From contig NZ_CP110128.1 of the NCBI RefSeq assembly GCF_028471945.1, positions 1,290,501 to 1,354,500 on the forward strand: a stretch of 64,000 nt of DNA, given 5' to 3'. The notes beneath the pieces are model-generated. The model searched no databases and was not told the DNA's origin. It worked only from the letters and a program-made list of their open reading frames with translations. Below, piece by piece: positions 1 to 8,579 of the stretch (within the stretch, counting starts at the first letter, position 1; every line of letters starts with the position of its first letter). A program made the translations under genes and the position numbers. Source of the DNA: Pseudomonas sp. WJP1. GTDB lineage: Bacteria > Pseudomonadota > Gammaproteobacteria > Pseudomonadales > Pseudomonadaceae.

Positions 1-1
1 C

Positions 2-274
2 AAGTTGCCGGAACTGCTGGAAACCCTCGCCTCGCGCATGGCGAGAATCGACAGCAGCTATCGGCCGGGCAAACCCTTCGTCAAAGTGAAGTTCCATGAT
101 TTCACCCAGACCACGCTGGAGCAGGCGGGGGCGGGGCGGGACCTGGGCAGTTATCAGTTGTTGCTGACGCAGGCGTTCAACCGTGGCGGTAAACCGGTGC
201 GGTTGTTGGGCGTGGGGGTGAGGCTGGAGGATTTGCGGGGCGGGTTTGAGCAGATGGAGTTGTTTGAGCGTTAA
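2..274 (+). CDS. dinB: DNA polymerase IV, C-terminal end (partial)
   Basis: The frame is open from the left edge, so the gene starts outside the window; about 90 C-terminal residues are visible. They resemble the little-finger domain and tail of Y-family polymerase IV: a PVRLLGVGVRLEDL stretch and a C-terminal QMELFER peptide, which looks like the beta-clamp binding motif (QxxLF) seen at the end of DinB proteins. The enzyme does error-prone translesion synthesis and is usually under SOS control. It converges with the lipoprotein gene across an inverted repeat. The promoter and catalytic palm lie outside the window. Confidence 0.85.
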   Translation, partial: KLPELLETLASRMARIDSSYRPGKPFVKVKFHDFTQTTLEQAGAGRDLGSYQLLLTQAFNRGGKPVRLLGVGVRLEDLRGGFEQMELFER

Positions 275-285
275 ACCTTAAAGTC

Positions 286-361
286 AAAAGATCGCAGCCT
301 TCGGCAGCTCCTACAGGGGGAATGCGTTCCTCTGTAGTAGCTGCCGCAGGCTGCGATCTTT
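286..361. repeat. REP-like inverted repeat between convergent genes
   Basis: Two arms of about 30 bases (286-316 and 332-361) are near-perfect reverse complements built on GATCGCAGCC..GGCAGCTCCTACAG. This is one of the palindromic intergenic families common in fluorescent pseudomonads. It lies between the convergent dinB and lipoprotein genes and could also act as a bidirectional mRNA 3' end. Confidence 0.7.
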
Positions 362-371
362 ATACAAGGCC

Positions 372-1325
372 TTAATTCGGTCCCGGATCCGCCACCAGTC
401 GCCCGGCATCCTTGGTCAATGACTTGAGGAATTCGGTCTGCAGCTCCGGATCGTTGCGAGTCAGTTCGATCAGGCTCTGTTCCAGTTCCGTGGCTTCTTC
501 TTCCAGGCCCAGTTCCGACAGGCGCTTGACCCGGTGAACCCACTGGCTCACTTCGTCGTCTTCAAGGTCGTCGTAAATCAAGCCGTGGGCTTCGAGCAAC
601 TTGCCGCGCAAGGTGCTGCTCAGTGCGAGCGACGAATCGCTGTGCACATCGTCCTTGGCATCCTGGACGTTGATCTGCAGCTTGCTCAGGTGATTGAGGT
701 CATGTTCGGCGAACGGGCTGTCCAACAGGTTCAGGCGCAAGACGCCGTTCTTGTCGGTGCTCAGCTCGAAGGTTTCCTTGCCAGCCTTGACTTCGACCGG
801 GCGCTCGCTCCAGGGCAGGCTCGAGTATTCCGTGCGTTTGTCGAGCTGCACTTCGTCGATGCCGGCCAGGTTCTGCTGGGCGCGTCCATGGGACTGCACG
901 TTCATGAACGGATTGAGCCCGGCGAAGCCGTAGCTGAACCAGTCCCTGGTCATGCTATCCGGCAGATTGCCCAGGGCAAACACGTTGGCCACGTTGGCGC
1001 CGACCCCGGCCACTACCGCGACCGCGCCCAGCGGGATCTCATAGACCTCCCGCCAGGGTTGGTACGGCGTGTAGCGATCGTAATGGCGGGTGACCTCGAA
1101 CTCGGTGACTTCGAAAGTCTTCTGCTCGTGGATTTTCACCCGGCGTTGAGGGAGCTCAAGCACCTTGGGCTCCCCCACGTCGATCTGCAGGCTGTGATCA
1201 AGCAATTTGCGCTCGACACGTTCCTCGTGCTCGCTGCGTTGTGACATGTGGTTGGCACAGCCGCTGACCAGCAGGGTGCCGCACAGGGCGGCACCACCGA
1301 GGCCTAAGGTGTTTCGCTTGAACAT
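372..1325 (-). CDS. Putative lipoprotein of unknown function
   Basis: The 317-residue product begins with a lipoprotein signal: positive MFKR, a hydrophobic stretch, then VSGC with the acylated cysteine at residue 23. A short hydrophobic glycine/alanine-rich stretch near residues 95-115 (IPLGAVAVVAGVGANVANVF) may contact the membrane. The rest is charged and soluble, with an acidic helical C-terminus. I recognise no catalytic motif. It lies 17 bases downstream of proS in the same direction, so it is probably cotranscribed with it. It is likely anchored to the periplasmic face of a membrane. Function unknown. Confidence 0.75.
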   Translation of the reverse strand: MFKRNTLGLGGAALCGTLLVSGCANHMSQRSEHEERVERKLLDHSLQIDVGEPKVLELPQRRVKIHEQKTFEVTEFEVTRHYDRYTPYQPWREVYEIPLGAVAVVAGVGANVANVFALGNLPDSMTRDWFSYGFAGLNPFMNVQSHGRAQQNLAGIDEVQLDKRTEYSSLPWSERPVEVKAGKETFELSTDKNGVLRLNLLDSPFAEHDLNHLSKLQINVQDAKDDVHSDSSLALSSTLRGKLLEAHGLIYDDLEDDEVSQWVHRVKRLSELGLEEEATELEQSLIELTRNDPELQTEFLKSLTKDAGRLVADPGPN

Positions 1326-1342
1326 GACGTCTCTATCTGGTT

Positions 1343-3058
1343 TCAGCGGCGGATACGGGCCTGAAGGAAAGGCAGCACGTCGGCAACCGGCAGCGCTTGC
1401 GGCTCGGCCTCGGTACGGCTCTTGTATTCCAGGTTGCCTTCGGCAAGGCCGCGGTCGCTGACCACGATCCGGTGAGGAATGCCGATCAGCTCCATGTCCG
1501 CGAACTTGATGCCCGGGCTGGTTTTCTTGTCGCGGTCGTCCAGCAGCACTTCGAAGCCGGCGGCAGTCAGTTCTGCGTACAGCTTGTCGGTGGCTTCGCG
1601 AACCAGGTCGGTTTCGTAGCGCAGTGGCACCAGGGCAACCTGGAACGGCGCCAGGGTGTCACTCCAGATGATGCCTTTGTCGTCGTTGTTCTGCTCGATG
1701 GCAGCCGCGACCACGCGGGAGACGCCAATGCCGTAGCAGCCCATTTCCAGGGTGACCGGCTTGCCGTTCTCGCCCAGTACTTCGCACTTCATCGCCTTGC
1801 TGTACTTGTTGCCCAGCTGGAAGATGTGCCCGACTTCGATGCCGCGCTTGATTTCCAGGGTGCCCTTGCCGTCCGGGCTTGGGTCGCCGCTGACCACGTT
1901 ACGCAGGTCGGCAACGGTCGGAACCGGCAGGTCGCGTTCCCAGTTCACGCCGAAGTAGTGCTTGTCGTCGATGTTGGCACCGATGCCGAAGTCGCTCATC
2001 AGCTCCACGGAACGGTCGATGATGATTGGCAGTGGCAGGTTCAGCGGGCCCAGGGAGCCGGCGCCGGCGCCAATGGCGTCGCGCAGTTCGGCATCGTTGG
2101 CCATGACCAGCGGGCTGGCAACGCCAGGCTGGTTGGCGGCCTTGATTTCGTTCAGCTCGTGGTCGCCACGGATGATCAGGGCGATCAGCTTGCCTTCTTC
2201 TTCGGCGTGCACGATCAGGGTCTTGATGGTTTTTTCAATCGGCAGATTGAATTTTTCCACCAGCGCAGCGATGGTTTTAGTGTCTGGCGTGTCGACCAGG
2301 CGCAGCTCTTCGCTTGGCGCTGGACGCGAGGTTTCACGCGGCACGGCTTCGGCTTTCTCGATGTTCGCCGCGTAGTCGGAACCGTTGCTGAAGACGATAT
2401 CGTCTTCGCCGGACTCGGCCAGTACGTGGAACTCGTGGGAGCCGGCGCCGCCGATGGAGCCGTTGTCGGCTTCAACCGGGCGGAACTTCAGGCCCAGGCG
2501 GGTGAAAACGTTGCAGTACGCCTGGTGCATACGATCGTACGTGACCTGCAGCGATGGCTGGTCAGCGTGGAACGAGTAGGCGTCCTTCATGATGAATTCG
2601 CGGCCGCGCATCAAGCCGAAGCGTGGACGGATCTCGTCACGGAATTTGGTCTGGATCTGATACAGGTTGATCGGCAGCTGCTTGTAGCTGCTTAGCTCGT
2701 TGCGCATCAGGTCGGTGATGACTTCTTCGTGGGTGGGACCTGCGCAGAAGTCGCGACCGTGGCGATCCTTGAAGCGCAGCAATTCAGGACCGTACTCTTC
2801 CCAGCGCCCGGATTCCTGCCACAGCTCAGCCGGTTGAGTGCTCGGCATCAACACTTCGAGCGAGCCGGCGGCGTTCATTTCTTCGCGAACGACGGCTTCG
2901 ACCTTGCGCATCACTCGCAAGCCCATCGGCAGCCAGGTGTACAGGCCCGAGGCGAGTTTGCGGATCATGCCGGCGCGCAGCATCAGCTGATGGCTGATCA
3001 CGACCGCGTCGGAAGGCGTTTCTTTTTGTGTGGCGAGCAAAAATTGACTGGTGCGCAT
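1343..3058 (-). CDS. proS: Prolyl-tRNA synthetase
   Basis: Cytoplasmic class II aminoacyl-tRNA synthetase that charges tRNA-Pro. The 571-residue length and layout are those of the bacterial (prokaryote-like) ProRS: the AGPTHEE loop near residue 105, motif 2 ([17 protein letters not shown]) near 137-155, an editing (INS) domain between motifs 2 and 3 at roughly 220-400 that clears mischarged Ala-tRNA-Pro, motif 3 ([14 protein letters not shown]) near 440, and a C-terminal anticodon-binding domain. The start [15 protein letters not shown] matches the usual family start. A possible -10 (TACAAT on the minus strand, 3101-3106) lies about 45 bases upstream; no convincing -35 is visible. Confidence 0.97.
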   Translation of the reverse strand: MRTSQFLLATQKETPSDAVVISHQLMLRAGMIRKLASGLYTWLPMGLRVMRKVEAVVREEMNAAGSLEVLMPSTQPAELWQESGRWEEYGPELLRFKDRHGRDFCAGPTHEEVITDLMRNELSSYKQLPINLYQIQTKFRDEIRPRFGLMRGREFIMKDAYSFHADQPSLQVTYDRMHQAYCNVFTRLGLKFRPVEADNGSIGGAGSHEFHVLAESGEDDIVFSNGSDYAANIEKAEAVPRETSRPAPSEELRLVDTPDTKTIAALVEKFNLPIEKTIKTLIVHAEEEGKLIALIIRGDHELNEIKAANQPGVASPLVMANDAELRDAIGAGAGSLGPLNLPLPIIIDRSVELMSDFGIGANIDDKHYFGVNWERDLPVPTVADLRNVVSGDPSPDGKGTLEIKRGIEVGHIFQLGNKYSKAMKCEVLGENGKPVTLEMGCYGIGVSRVVAAAIEQNNDDKGIIWSDTLAPFQVALVPLRYETDLVREATDKLYAELTAAGFEVLLDDRDKKTSPGIKFADMELIGIPHRIVVSDRGLAEGNLEYKSRTEAEPQALPVADVLPFLQARIRR

Positions 3059-3153
3059 GGTTGGCCGTTATCGATTGCTGATGACGAGAAATGACGGAGC
3101 ATTGTACGGGCGAGTTCCGCTGTCGTACAGGCGTGCGGTCGGTGCGGTGGCAG

Positions 3154-3177
3154 GAGGACGGGATTGACCCCGTCCTC
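3154..3177. terminator. Hairpin after ampG, no U-tract
   Basis: A perfect 9-bp stem (GAGGACGGG / CCCGTCCTC) with a 6-base loop lies 24 bases after the ampG stop. On the minus strand it is not followed by a run of T, so it is at best a weak or processed 3' end. It separates ampG from the proS promoter region. Confidence 0.4.
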
Positions 3178-3200
3178 TGTAGGATTTCTGCGCGTGTTCC

Positions 3201-4760
3201 CTACGATTCTTCCACAACCTGGGTAGGAGCCGGCTCAGGTTTCGGTGTCGGACCTGCGCGACGGTTCTCCTGGAACCAGTGCAAGGCGATCAGCAGTAGC
3301 GTCGGAACACCCAGCAGGGCGGTGATCAGGAAGAAATTGTGATAACCGAACTTCTCTACCATGACGCCCGAATAACCGCCGATCAGGCGCGGCAGCAAGA
3401 GCATGATCGAGCTGAGCAAGGCGTATTGGGTGGCGGAGAACTTGAGGTTGGTCAGGCTCGACAGGTAGGCGACGAATGCCGAAGTCGCCAGGCCTGAACT
3501 GAAGTTGTCCAGGGAAATGGTCAGGATCAGCATGTTGAGGTTGGCGCCCATGTCGGCCAGCAACAGGAACAATATATTGGTGCCCGCCGACGCTGCGCCG
3601 CCAATGAACAGGATCGGCAGGATGCCAAAGCGCACGATCAGCAGGCCGCCCATGCCGGCACCCACCAGGGTCATGATCAGGCCGAAGATCTTGCTGACGC
3701 TGGCGATCTGGTCCTTGGTGAAACCCTGGTCGATGTAGAAAACGTTGGCCATCACGCCCATCACCGTATCGGACATCCGGTAGGTGGCGATCAGCCCCAG
3801 CAGCAGCAGCGCTTGCCAGCGATAACGCAGAATGAAGTCGTTGATCGGCGTCAGTACCGGTGCCAGGCCCCGACGACCCATGGCCGACAGGCACAGGGCG
3901 GTGAGGGTGGTGTAGAGGATCGCGCGCAGGAACGCGCGGTCTTCGAGCAGCAGGTCGAGCAGGCTCTCGCCTTCGAACAGTACGCTGGCGAAGTCGGTGT
4001 TGTAGAGCTGGGTAAACATGGCCGGCACGGACACCAGCAGCACGATCAGGACGAACACCGAGGCCAGTTGATGCACGAAGCTGTAGCGCCCGGCCTGCAG
4101 TTGCGTGCGCAGGGGCACCGAAGGCTCGCGCATGAACAGCGAGGTGAGCAGCGCCGGGACCATCAGGGCACCAAACAGCAGGTAAGTGCCGGCCCATGCC
4201 GAATGCTTGTAGTTGAAGCCGGTGGAGCCGAAGCCTTCGGCGAAGAACAGCGCGCCGGCCGTGGCCAGCAGTGCCGCGATGCGGTAGCCAGACATGTAGC
4301 TGGCGGCGAGCGCCGCCTGGCGACTGTCATCCGCGATCTCGAGGCGGTAGGCGTCCACTGCAATGTCTTGCGTCGCCGAGGCGAAGGCCACGACCACCGC
4401 GATGGCGATCAGCCAGGACAAATGTTTTTGCGGGTCACAAAAGCCCATCCCGACCAGGCCCAGAATGACCAGCGCTTGCGACAACACCAGCCAGGATCGT
4501 CGCCGGCCGAGTTTGCCCAGCAACGGCAGGCGCCATTGGTCGAGCAGGGGGGACCAGACCCATTTGAAGGCATAGGCCAGGCCGATCAGGCTTGCATAGC
4601 CGATGGTTTCGCGCGCCACACCGGCTTCGCGCAACCAGACCGAAAGCGTTGAAAACACCAGCATGTAGGGCAAGCCGGCGGCGAAACCCAGCAATAACAG
4701 TACAAGCGTCGAAGGGCTGGCATAGGCAGCAAGCGCGGCGCGCCAGGTTTTACGGGGCAT
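3201..4760 (-). CDS. ampG: AmpG-family muropeptide permease (MFS)
   Basis: Inner-membrane major-facilitator permease. AmpG imports GlcNAc-anhydro-MurNAc peptides from the periplasm for cell-wall recycling, and so sets the signal for AmpR/AmpC beta-lactamase induction. The 519-residue product has an N-terminal GFAAGLPYMLVFSTLSVWLREAGV segment and a WSPLLDQWRLP loop typical of AmpG, followed by 12 or more hydrophobic segments. A large central cytoplasmic loop and a hydrophilic Pro-rich tail (residues ~500-519) are visible. It sits upstream of proS on the same strand. The family call is strong; substrate is inferred from the family. Confidence 0.9.
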   Translation of the reverse strand: MPRKTWRAALAAYASPSTLVLLLLGFAAGLPYMLVFSTLSVWLREAGVARETIGYASLIGLAYAFKWVWSPLLDQWRLPLLGKLGRRRSWLVLSQALVILGLVGMGFCDPQKHLSWLIAIAVVVAFASATQDIAVDAYRLEIADDSRQAALAASYMSGYRIAALLATAGALFFAEGFGSTGFNYKHSAWAGTYLLFGALMVPALLTSLFMREPSVPLRTQLQAGRYSFVHQLASVFVLIVLLVSVPAMFTQLYNTDFASVLFEGESLLDLLLEDRAFLRAILYTTLTALCLSAMGRRGLAPVLTPINDFILRYRWQALLLLGLIATYRMSDTVMGVMANVFYIDQGFTKDQIASVSKIFGLIMTLVGAGMGGLLIVRFGILPILFIGGAASAGTNILFLLLADMGANLNMLILTISLDNFSSGLATSAFVAYLSSLTNLKFSATQYALLSSIMLLLPRLIGGYSGVMVEKFGYHNFFLITALLGVPTLLLIALHWFQENRRAGPTPKPEPAPTQVVEES

Positions 4761-4804
4761 GGGCTGGAGTCTGCCTCAAGAAATACGGAAACAAAGCGCG
4801 CACT

Positions 4805-5185
4805 CTAACCGCTGTGCTCTACCGGGCGCCACCCATGGCGCTGAATATCAACACGATTGTTCAGGACACTGATGCCTTCCATGCGTAGTCGCGCGCGCTG
4901 TTCGTCCCCGGAGGGACTGCCTGCGGGCAGGCTCAGGCGCCCGCCGGCACCGAGCACGCGGTGCCAGGGCAATTTGCTGTCCCCGGGCAGTTGACTCAAC
5001 GTCCTCCCGACCCAGCGAGCGGCGCGTCCGAGGCCCGCAAGTTCAGCGAGTTGACCATAACTCACGACCTTGCCTTCGGGTACTTGCGCAAGTGTCAGGT
5101 AGAGCGCCGTGCGTCGGATTTGCGCGGCACTTTCGGGTTTTTCGCTCGGCTCGATCACGTTCGCAGTTCCTGAAGTCGTTCGCAC
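4805..5185 (-). CDS. Alkyltransferase-like protein (ATL), MGMT fold without the active cysteine
   Basis: The 126-residue product aligns with the DNA-binding half of O6-methylguanine-DNA methyltransferase: EGKVVSYGQLAELAG (helix-turn-helix), then the active-site position. Where true methyltransferases have PCHRV, this protein has PWHRV, so the alkyl-accepting cysteine is a tryptophan. That is the mark of ATL proteins, which cannot remove the alkyl group but bind and flag O6-alkylguanine for nucleotide excision repair. The N-terminal ~25 residues are low complexity. It is divergent from the DUF481 gene and lies just upstream of ampG on the same strand. Confidence 0.88.
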   Translation of the reverse strand: MRTTSGTANVIEPSEKPESAAQIRRTALYLTLAQVPEGKVVSYGQLAELAGLGRAARWVGRTLSQLPGDSKLPWHRVLGAGGRLSLPAGSPSGDEQRARLRMEGISVLNNRVDIQRHGWRPVEHSG

Positions 5186-5321
5186 TACCGTCTGTAGAGT
5201 AAATGCTGGATTGCCAGTTGAGAAATGAACTCAATAGAAAAAGTTGGGTCAGTCGTTGCCAGGGTCTTATTCCTGAGGATAATGCCGACTTTTTTTCGCG
5301 AACCCGAGCCCGTTTTTGCTT

Positions 5322-6329
5322 ATGTTGTCCAGAACCTTGCTGTGCCTCGCTGTCATCAGTGCCTCCACTCCCTTGCTCGCCGACACCGTCTGGTTGAAGA
5401 ACGGTGACAAGCTGAGCGGCAAGATCATCCTGTTCGACGGTGGCAAGCTGCTGGTCCAGACGGAGTACGCCGGTGCGGTGCCGATCGACTGGAAGCAGGT
5501 CAAGACCCTGGAAAGTGATCAGCAACTGTTGGTCAAGCAGGATGCCTACACCGGTGAGAAGGCCAAGTCGCTGCACGCGGCGGATGATGGCAAGGTGACT
5601 TTGGAAAACGGTGACGGGCCCAAGACGGTAGAGCTGGCGAGCGTGCAGCAAATCCTCAAGCCCAAGCCTGTGGTCGAGGATCTGGTGTGGAAAGGCAATA
5701 TCGATGCGGCGCTGGATTATCAGCGGGCTGACAAGGATACCGACGATTACGACATCGACTTCAAGACCACGGCGCGCCATGGTCGGTGGCGGCATACCGC
5801 AGAAGGCGAGTACAACCGCGAATTCCAGGATGACGTGGTCACTACCGACAATTGGCGGGGAGAGTACTCCCTCGACCGTTTCCTGACGGAAAAATGGTTC
5901 TGGCAAGGTCGCCTGGTGTACAAGCGTGACAAGGTCGAGGATCTGTCCCGCCAGCGTACCGTCGGTACCGGTCCTGGTTATCAGTTCTGGGATGACGAAC
6001 TGGGTGCGTTCTCGCTCGGTTCGCTGGTCAACCGCACGGACTATCAATTCGCTGACGGCAGTAAGGAAAATTTCTATTCGGTGGCCATGAAGTGGGATTA
6101 CAACCGCTACCTCATTGGCAAGAAAGTCGAGTTCTTCACCAATGGCGAGGTGGGCAAACCACTGTCCGGCGTGGCCGAATATGCACTGGATGCCGAGATG
6201 GGCCTGCGTTACAAGGTCACGGACTGGGCGTCGCTGAACCTCAAGGCCGAGCGAGACATTATCGACGGGACCGACGATGCTGACCTGGATAAGACCCGAT
6301 ACACGGCCGGATTTGGCGTGACCTGGTAA
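5322..6329 (+). CDS. DUF481 family outer-membrane-type protein
   Basis: The 335-residue product starts at ATG 5322 (an upstream TTG at 5316 is in frame but adds nothing) with a signal peptide ending near LLADT (residue ~21). The N-terminal part (KNGDKLSGKIILFDGGKLLVQTEYAGAVPIDW) is a small beta domain seen in front of DUF481 proteins. The C-terminal two-thirds has alternating aromatic strands (YNREFQDD, WFWQGRLVYKRD, YQFWDDELGAFSLGSLVNRTDYQF) and ends in a beta strand with terminal W, as in outer-membrane barrels (YdiY family). It is monocistronic, closed by a strong terminator. Function unknown; probable outer-membrane or salt-induced protein. Confidence 0.82.
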   Translation: MLSRTLLCLAVISASTPLLADTVWLKNGDKLSGKIILFDGGKLLVQTEYAGAVPIDWKQVKTLESDQQLLVKQDAYTGEKAKSLHAADDGKVTLENGDGPKTVELASVQQILKPKPVVEDLVWKGNIDAALDYQRADKDTDDYDIDFKTTARHGRWRHTAEGEYNREFQDDVVTTDNWRGEYSLDRFLTEKWFWQGRLVYKRDKVEDLSRQRTVGTGPGYQFWDDELGAFSLGSLVNRTDYQFADGSKENFYSVAMKWDYNRYLIGKKVEFFTNGEVGKPLSGVAEYALDAEMGLRYKVTDWASLNLKAERDIIDGTDDADLDKTRYTAGFGVTW

Positions 6330-6333
6330 GGCA

Positions 6334-6369
6334 TAAAAAAATCGCGACTTTCGGGTCGCGATTTTTTTT
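6334..6369 (+). terminator. Rho-independent terminator of the DUF481 gene
   Basis: A stem AATCGCGAC / GTCGCGATT extended by A-run and T-run arms, with 8 T's on the plus strand, begins 5 bases after the DUF481 stop. The symmetric A/T tails mean it can also work on the opposite strand. Confidence 0.85.
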
Positions 6370-6390
6370 GCCCGGCAAAAACACACGGGC

Positions 6391-6423
6391 ACAAAAAAGC
6401 CCCGCTTTTGAGGGCGGGGCCTT
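6391..6423 (-). terminator. Rho-independent terminator of the cold-shock gene
   Basis: Read on the minus strand: GCCCCGC stem, short A-rich loop, GCGGGGC, then TTTTTT. It lies about 20 bases after the stop of the cold-shock gene. Confidence 0.85.
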
Positions 6424-6442
6424 TCACTAAAGCAAGTACAAG

Positions 6443-6652
6443 TTAGATAACTTGAACTTCTTCAGCTTGCATGCCTTTCTGACCGCGGGTAGCGATGAAA
6501 GAAACCTGTTGGCCTTCTTTCAGGCTTTTGAAGCCGTCGGATTGGATAGCTTTGAAGTGAACGAACAGGTCGTCACCGGATTGTGGAGTGATGAAGCCGA
6601 AGCCTTTTTCATCGTTGAACCACTTAACGGTACCGGTTTGGCGATTAGACAT
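6443..6652 (-). CDS. Cold-shock domain protein (CspA family)
   Basis: A 69-residue single cold-shock domain (OB fold) that binds single-stranded RNA/DNA and melts mRNA secondary structure. RNP1 is KGFGFIT at residues 16-22 and RNP2 is LFVHF at 29-33, with the surface aromatics W11 and F12 in place. The start is fixed by a strong AAGGAG 8 bases upstream of the ATG. The gene is monocistronic, with its own terminator. The sequence does not tell whether it is cold-inducible or constitutive, since several paralogues occur per Pseudomonas genome. Confidence 0.95.
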   Translation of the reverse strand: MSNRQTGTVKWFNDEKGFGFITPQSGDDLFVHFKAIQSDGFKSLKEGQQVSFIATRGQKGMQAEEVQVI

Positions 6653-7005
6653 GGTGTAACTCCTTGAACAAAGATAACTGCGACTCAGGAAGAACCCTGG
6701 CCGAGACTGAGTGCAAAGAGCAGGAAAAATTCTTGTAGATGGTTGGATCGAAATTCAACATATCGTGTAGAGATTCTCAGTGACACAAGCAGCACAGTGG
6801 CGCCACCTTAACCCTTTTTCCGGAACGTGCCAATGCTTCTTGCGAAGGTTTCTCTGTTTTAAGGATCGACGGTGTGACGCTTCGTCGCCAGCGCAGGTAA
6901 TTCCTGACTGTCCGGCGAGAATTGCAGAGCGGACTTTGAACCCGGCGGCGCGCCCGGTAAGATGCCGGACAGAATTTTTCGACCTCGCTATTCAGGACAC
7001 CCGCC
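6653..7005. other. Intergenic region: csp leader and dcd promoter region
   Basis: This 353-base gap lies between the divergent csp and dcd genes. No open frame in it looks coding. The csp-proximal ~110 bases are AT-rich compared with their surroundings and could hold the csp promoter and a long 5' leader, as is usual in cspA-type genes. The dcd-proximal part is GC-rich with no clear -35/-10. I see no further element. Confidence 0.5.
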
Positions 7006-7572
7006 ATGAGCATCAAATCGGACAAGTGGATTCGCCGCATGGCGCAGGAACACGGCATGATCGAGCCTTTCGTCGAGCGCCAGGTGCGCGGCAGCGACGA
7101 GAGCCGTGTGATCTCCTACGGCGTGTCCAGCTACGGCTACGATGTGCGTTGCACCAATCACTTCAAGGTATTCACCAACATCAATTCGGCCATCGTCGAC
7201 CCGAAAAACTTCGATGCCGGCAGTTTCGTCGACATCCATAGCGACGTCTGCATCATTCCGCCGAATTCCTTCGCCCTGGCCAGCACCGTCGAATACTTCC
7301 GCATCCCGCGTAACGTGTTGACCATTTGCCTGGGCAAAAGCACCTACGCGCGCTGCGGCATTATCGTCAACGTCACGCCGCTCGAGCCTGAGTGGGAAGG
7401 TCACGTGACCCTGGAGTTCTCCAACACCACCAACCTGCCGGCGAAAATCTACGCCAACGAAGGCGTGGCGCAGATGCTGTTCCTCGAATCCGACGAAGAG
7501 TGCGAAGTCTCCTACAAGGACCGTGGCGGCAAGTACCAGGGCCAGCGTGGCGTCACCCTGCCACGCACCTGA
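7006..7572 (+). CDS. dcd: dCTP deaminase
   Basis: Converts dCTP to dUTP plus ammonia, feeding dTMP synthesis in the cytoplasm; acts as a homotrimer of the dUTPase fold. The 188-residue length is usual. Family motifs visible: [12 protein letters not shown] (~residues 38-50), the nucleotide-binding [10 protein letters not shown] (~110-120), and [10 protein letters not shown], which carries the catalytic glutamate. The C-terminal [12 protein letters not shown] closes the active site. Start at ATG 7006 follows AGGACACCCGCC. The downstream small gene is on the same strand after 107 bases. Confidence 0.96.
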   Translation: MSIKSDKWIRRMAQEHGMIEPFVERQVRGSDESRVISYGVSSYGYDVRCTNHFKVFTNINSAIVDPKNFDAGSFVDIHSDVCIIPPNSFALASTVEYFRIPRNVLTICLGKSTYARCGIIVNVTPLEPEWEGHVTLEFSNTTNLPAKIYANEGVAQMLFLESDEECEVSYKDRGGKYQGQRGVTLPRT

Positions 7573-7679
7573 GTCAGCCGTCCGATGGGCCTCGGGAATT
7601 CCTGGGCGAGCGTACACTCTATGGAGTGTACTGTTCCGATTCGCGCAAGGCGGATCGGGCCATCGCCCAGGAGTGCTTT

Positions 7680-7889
7680 ATGAAGATCGATCCCAGAATA
7701 AGTGCCGAACTGGCAAGGCTTGAGCCCAATCAGGTTGGCGTTTTGGCCTGGTCCTTGTTGGCACACCCGCCCGTCAGCTTGGCCGGTGGCATCCCCGGCC
7801 AGCCTGATCCCGATACCCCCAACGAACAACCGACCGAGCCCGGCGAGCCAACCTTGCCCGACGAGCCGCCTCCTGCGCCGGTGGCCTGA
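7680..7889 (+). CDS. Small proline-rich protein, unknown
   Basis: A 69-residue product from ATG 7680, preceded by AGGAG at a good distance. Residues 1-30 (MKIDPRISAELARLEPNQVG...) look structured. Residues ~38-69 are a low-complexity tail of P/E/D/T/Q with repeating TPNEQPTEPGEPTLPDEPPP, close to a poly-proline helix. No signal peptide or membrane segment. It follows dcd and ends just before a perfect palindrome. The good ribosome site and the clean end favour a real gene; the function is unknown. Confidence 0.6.
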   Translation: MKIDPRISAELARLEPNQVGVLAWSLLAHPPVSLAGGIPGQPDPDTPNEQPTEPGEPTLPDEPPPAPVA

Positions 7890-7900
7890 GATTTTTCTTC

Positions 7901-7930
7901 TGTAGGAGCGAAGCAAGCTTCGCTCCTACA
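7901..7930. repeat. Perfect 30-base palindrome (REP core)
   Basis: Two exact 14-base arms (TGTAGGAGCGAAGC and its complement) separated by AA. The core TGTAGGAGC..GCTCCTACA is the same as in the other REP elements of the window. The stop codon of the convergent pdeM gene lies inside the right arm, so it probably serves as the shared 3' end of both genes. Confidence 0.85.
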
Positions 7931-8579
7931 GGGGCCATATTTCGTTGTCGCCGATGACGAAAATCCTACAGTGGTCGTCCCGTTCCACCGGATAGCCCCC
8001 GGTAAACGCGCCGAAGGCCGGTAGCAGGCTGATTTCCTCGCCAAGTCTGAAGCAGGCCAGCCGCAGTCTTTGCCGACCCCGACCGTTGAGCCGATAAACT
8101 GGATGCACGTGACCAGCGAGCACATGTCGATCCGGATGCGGTTGCGGTTCGTGCTGCAAAGCGAACGGCCCCAGCAGCAATGGCTCCGGCACTACGTGAA
8201 TGTTCAACGAGGCCGGCGGATCCCCGGCACGCTTGTCGTGGTTGCCGCGAATCAATGTCACAGCCAACTCGGCGTTGCGTGTTCGCCAGTCAGCCAAGGC
8301 TTTGAGCGTGGCGGCGGCATGGGAGCCCGGGCCGTGAAGAAAGTCGCCGAGGAAAATCAGCTGTCGGCAGGGCAGGGTGGCCAACAGTCCGTCGAGCACG
8401 GCGATATTGTGGCTAGTAGTGCCTTGGGGGACCGGTTGGCCAAGGCTTCGGTAGGCGGCGGCCTTGCCGAAATGCATGTCGGCGATCAACAGCGCTTGCT
8501 GGGCAGGCCAGTAGAGGGCTTTCTCCGGTAGCAGCCAAAGTTCCTCGCCGGCCAGTCGAACGGGGTAGGGTGTACTCAT
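7926..8579 (-). CDS. pdeM: Ligase-associated metallophosphoesterase / DNA endonuclease PdeM
   Basis: A 217-residue calcineurin-like metallophosphoesterase. The metal-ligand motifs are all visible in order: DMHFGKA, GDFLHGPGSHA, RGNHDKRAG, H in LQHEPQPHPD, and GHVHPVYRL. The P. putida homologue (MPE) is described as a manganese-dependent DNA nuclease that travels with an Lhr-type helicase, an ATP ligase and an MBL exonuclease. Its start codon overlaps the helicase stop by one base (TGATG), so the two are translationally coupled. Its last codons run into the palindrome at 7901-7930. Cytoplasmic. Confidence 0.92.
   Translation of the reverse strand: MSTPYPVRLAGEELWLLPEKALYWPAQQALLIADMHFGKAAAYRSLGQPVPQGTTSHNIAVLDGLLATLPCRQLIFLGDFLHGPGSHAAATLKALADWRTRNAELAVTLIRGNHDKRAGDPPASLNIHVVPEPLLLGPFALQHEPQPHPDRHVLAGHVHPVYRLNGRGRQRLRLACFRLGEEISLLPAFGAFTGGYPVERDDHCRIFVIGDNEIWPL

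Noticed and set aside
1397..2695. Antisense open frame over proS (~430 codons)
   Set aside because: Shadow of proS with V/Q/D/A-rich translation; no start signal.
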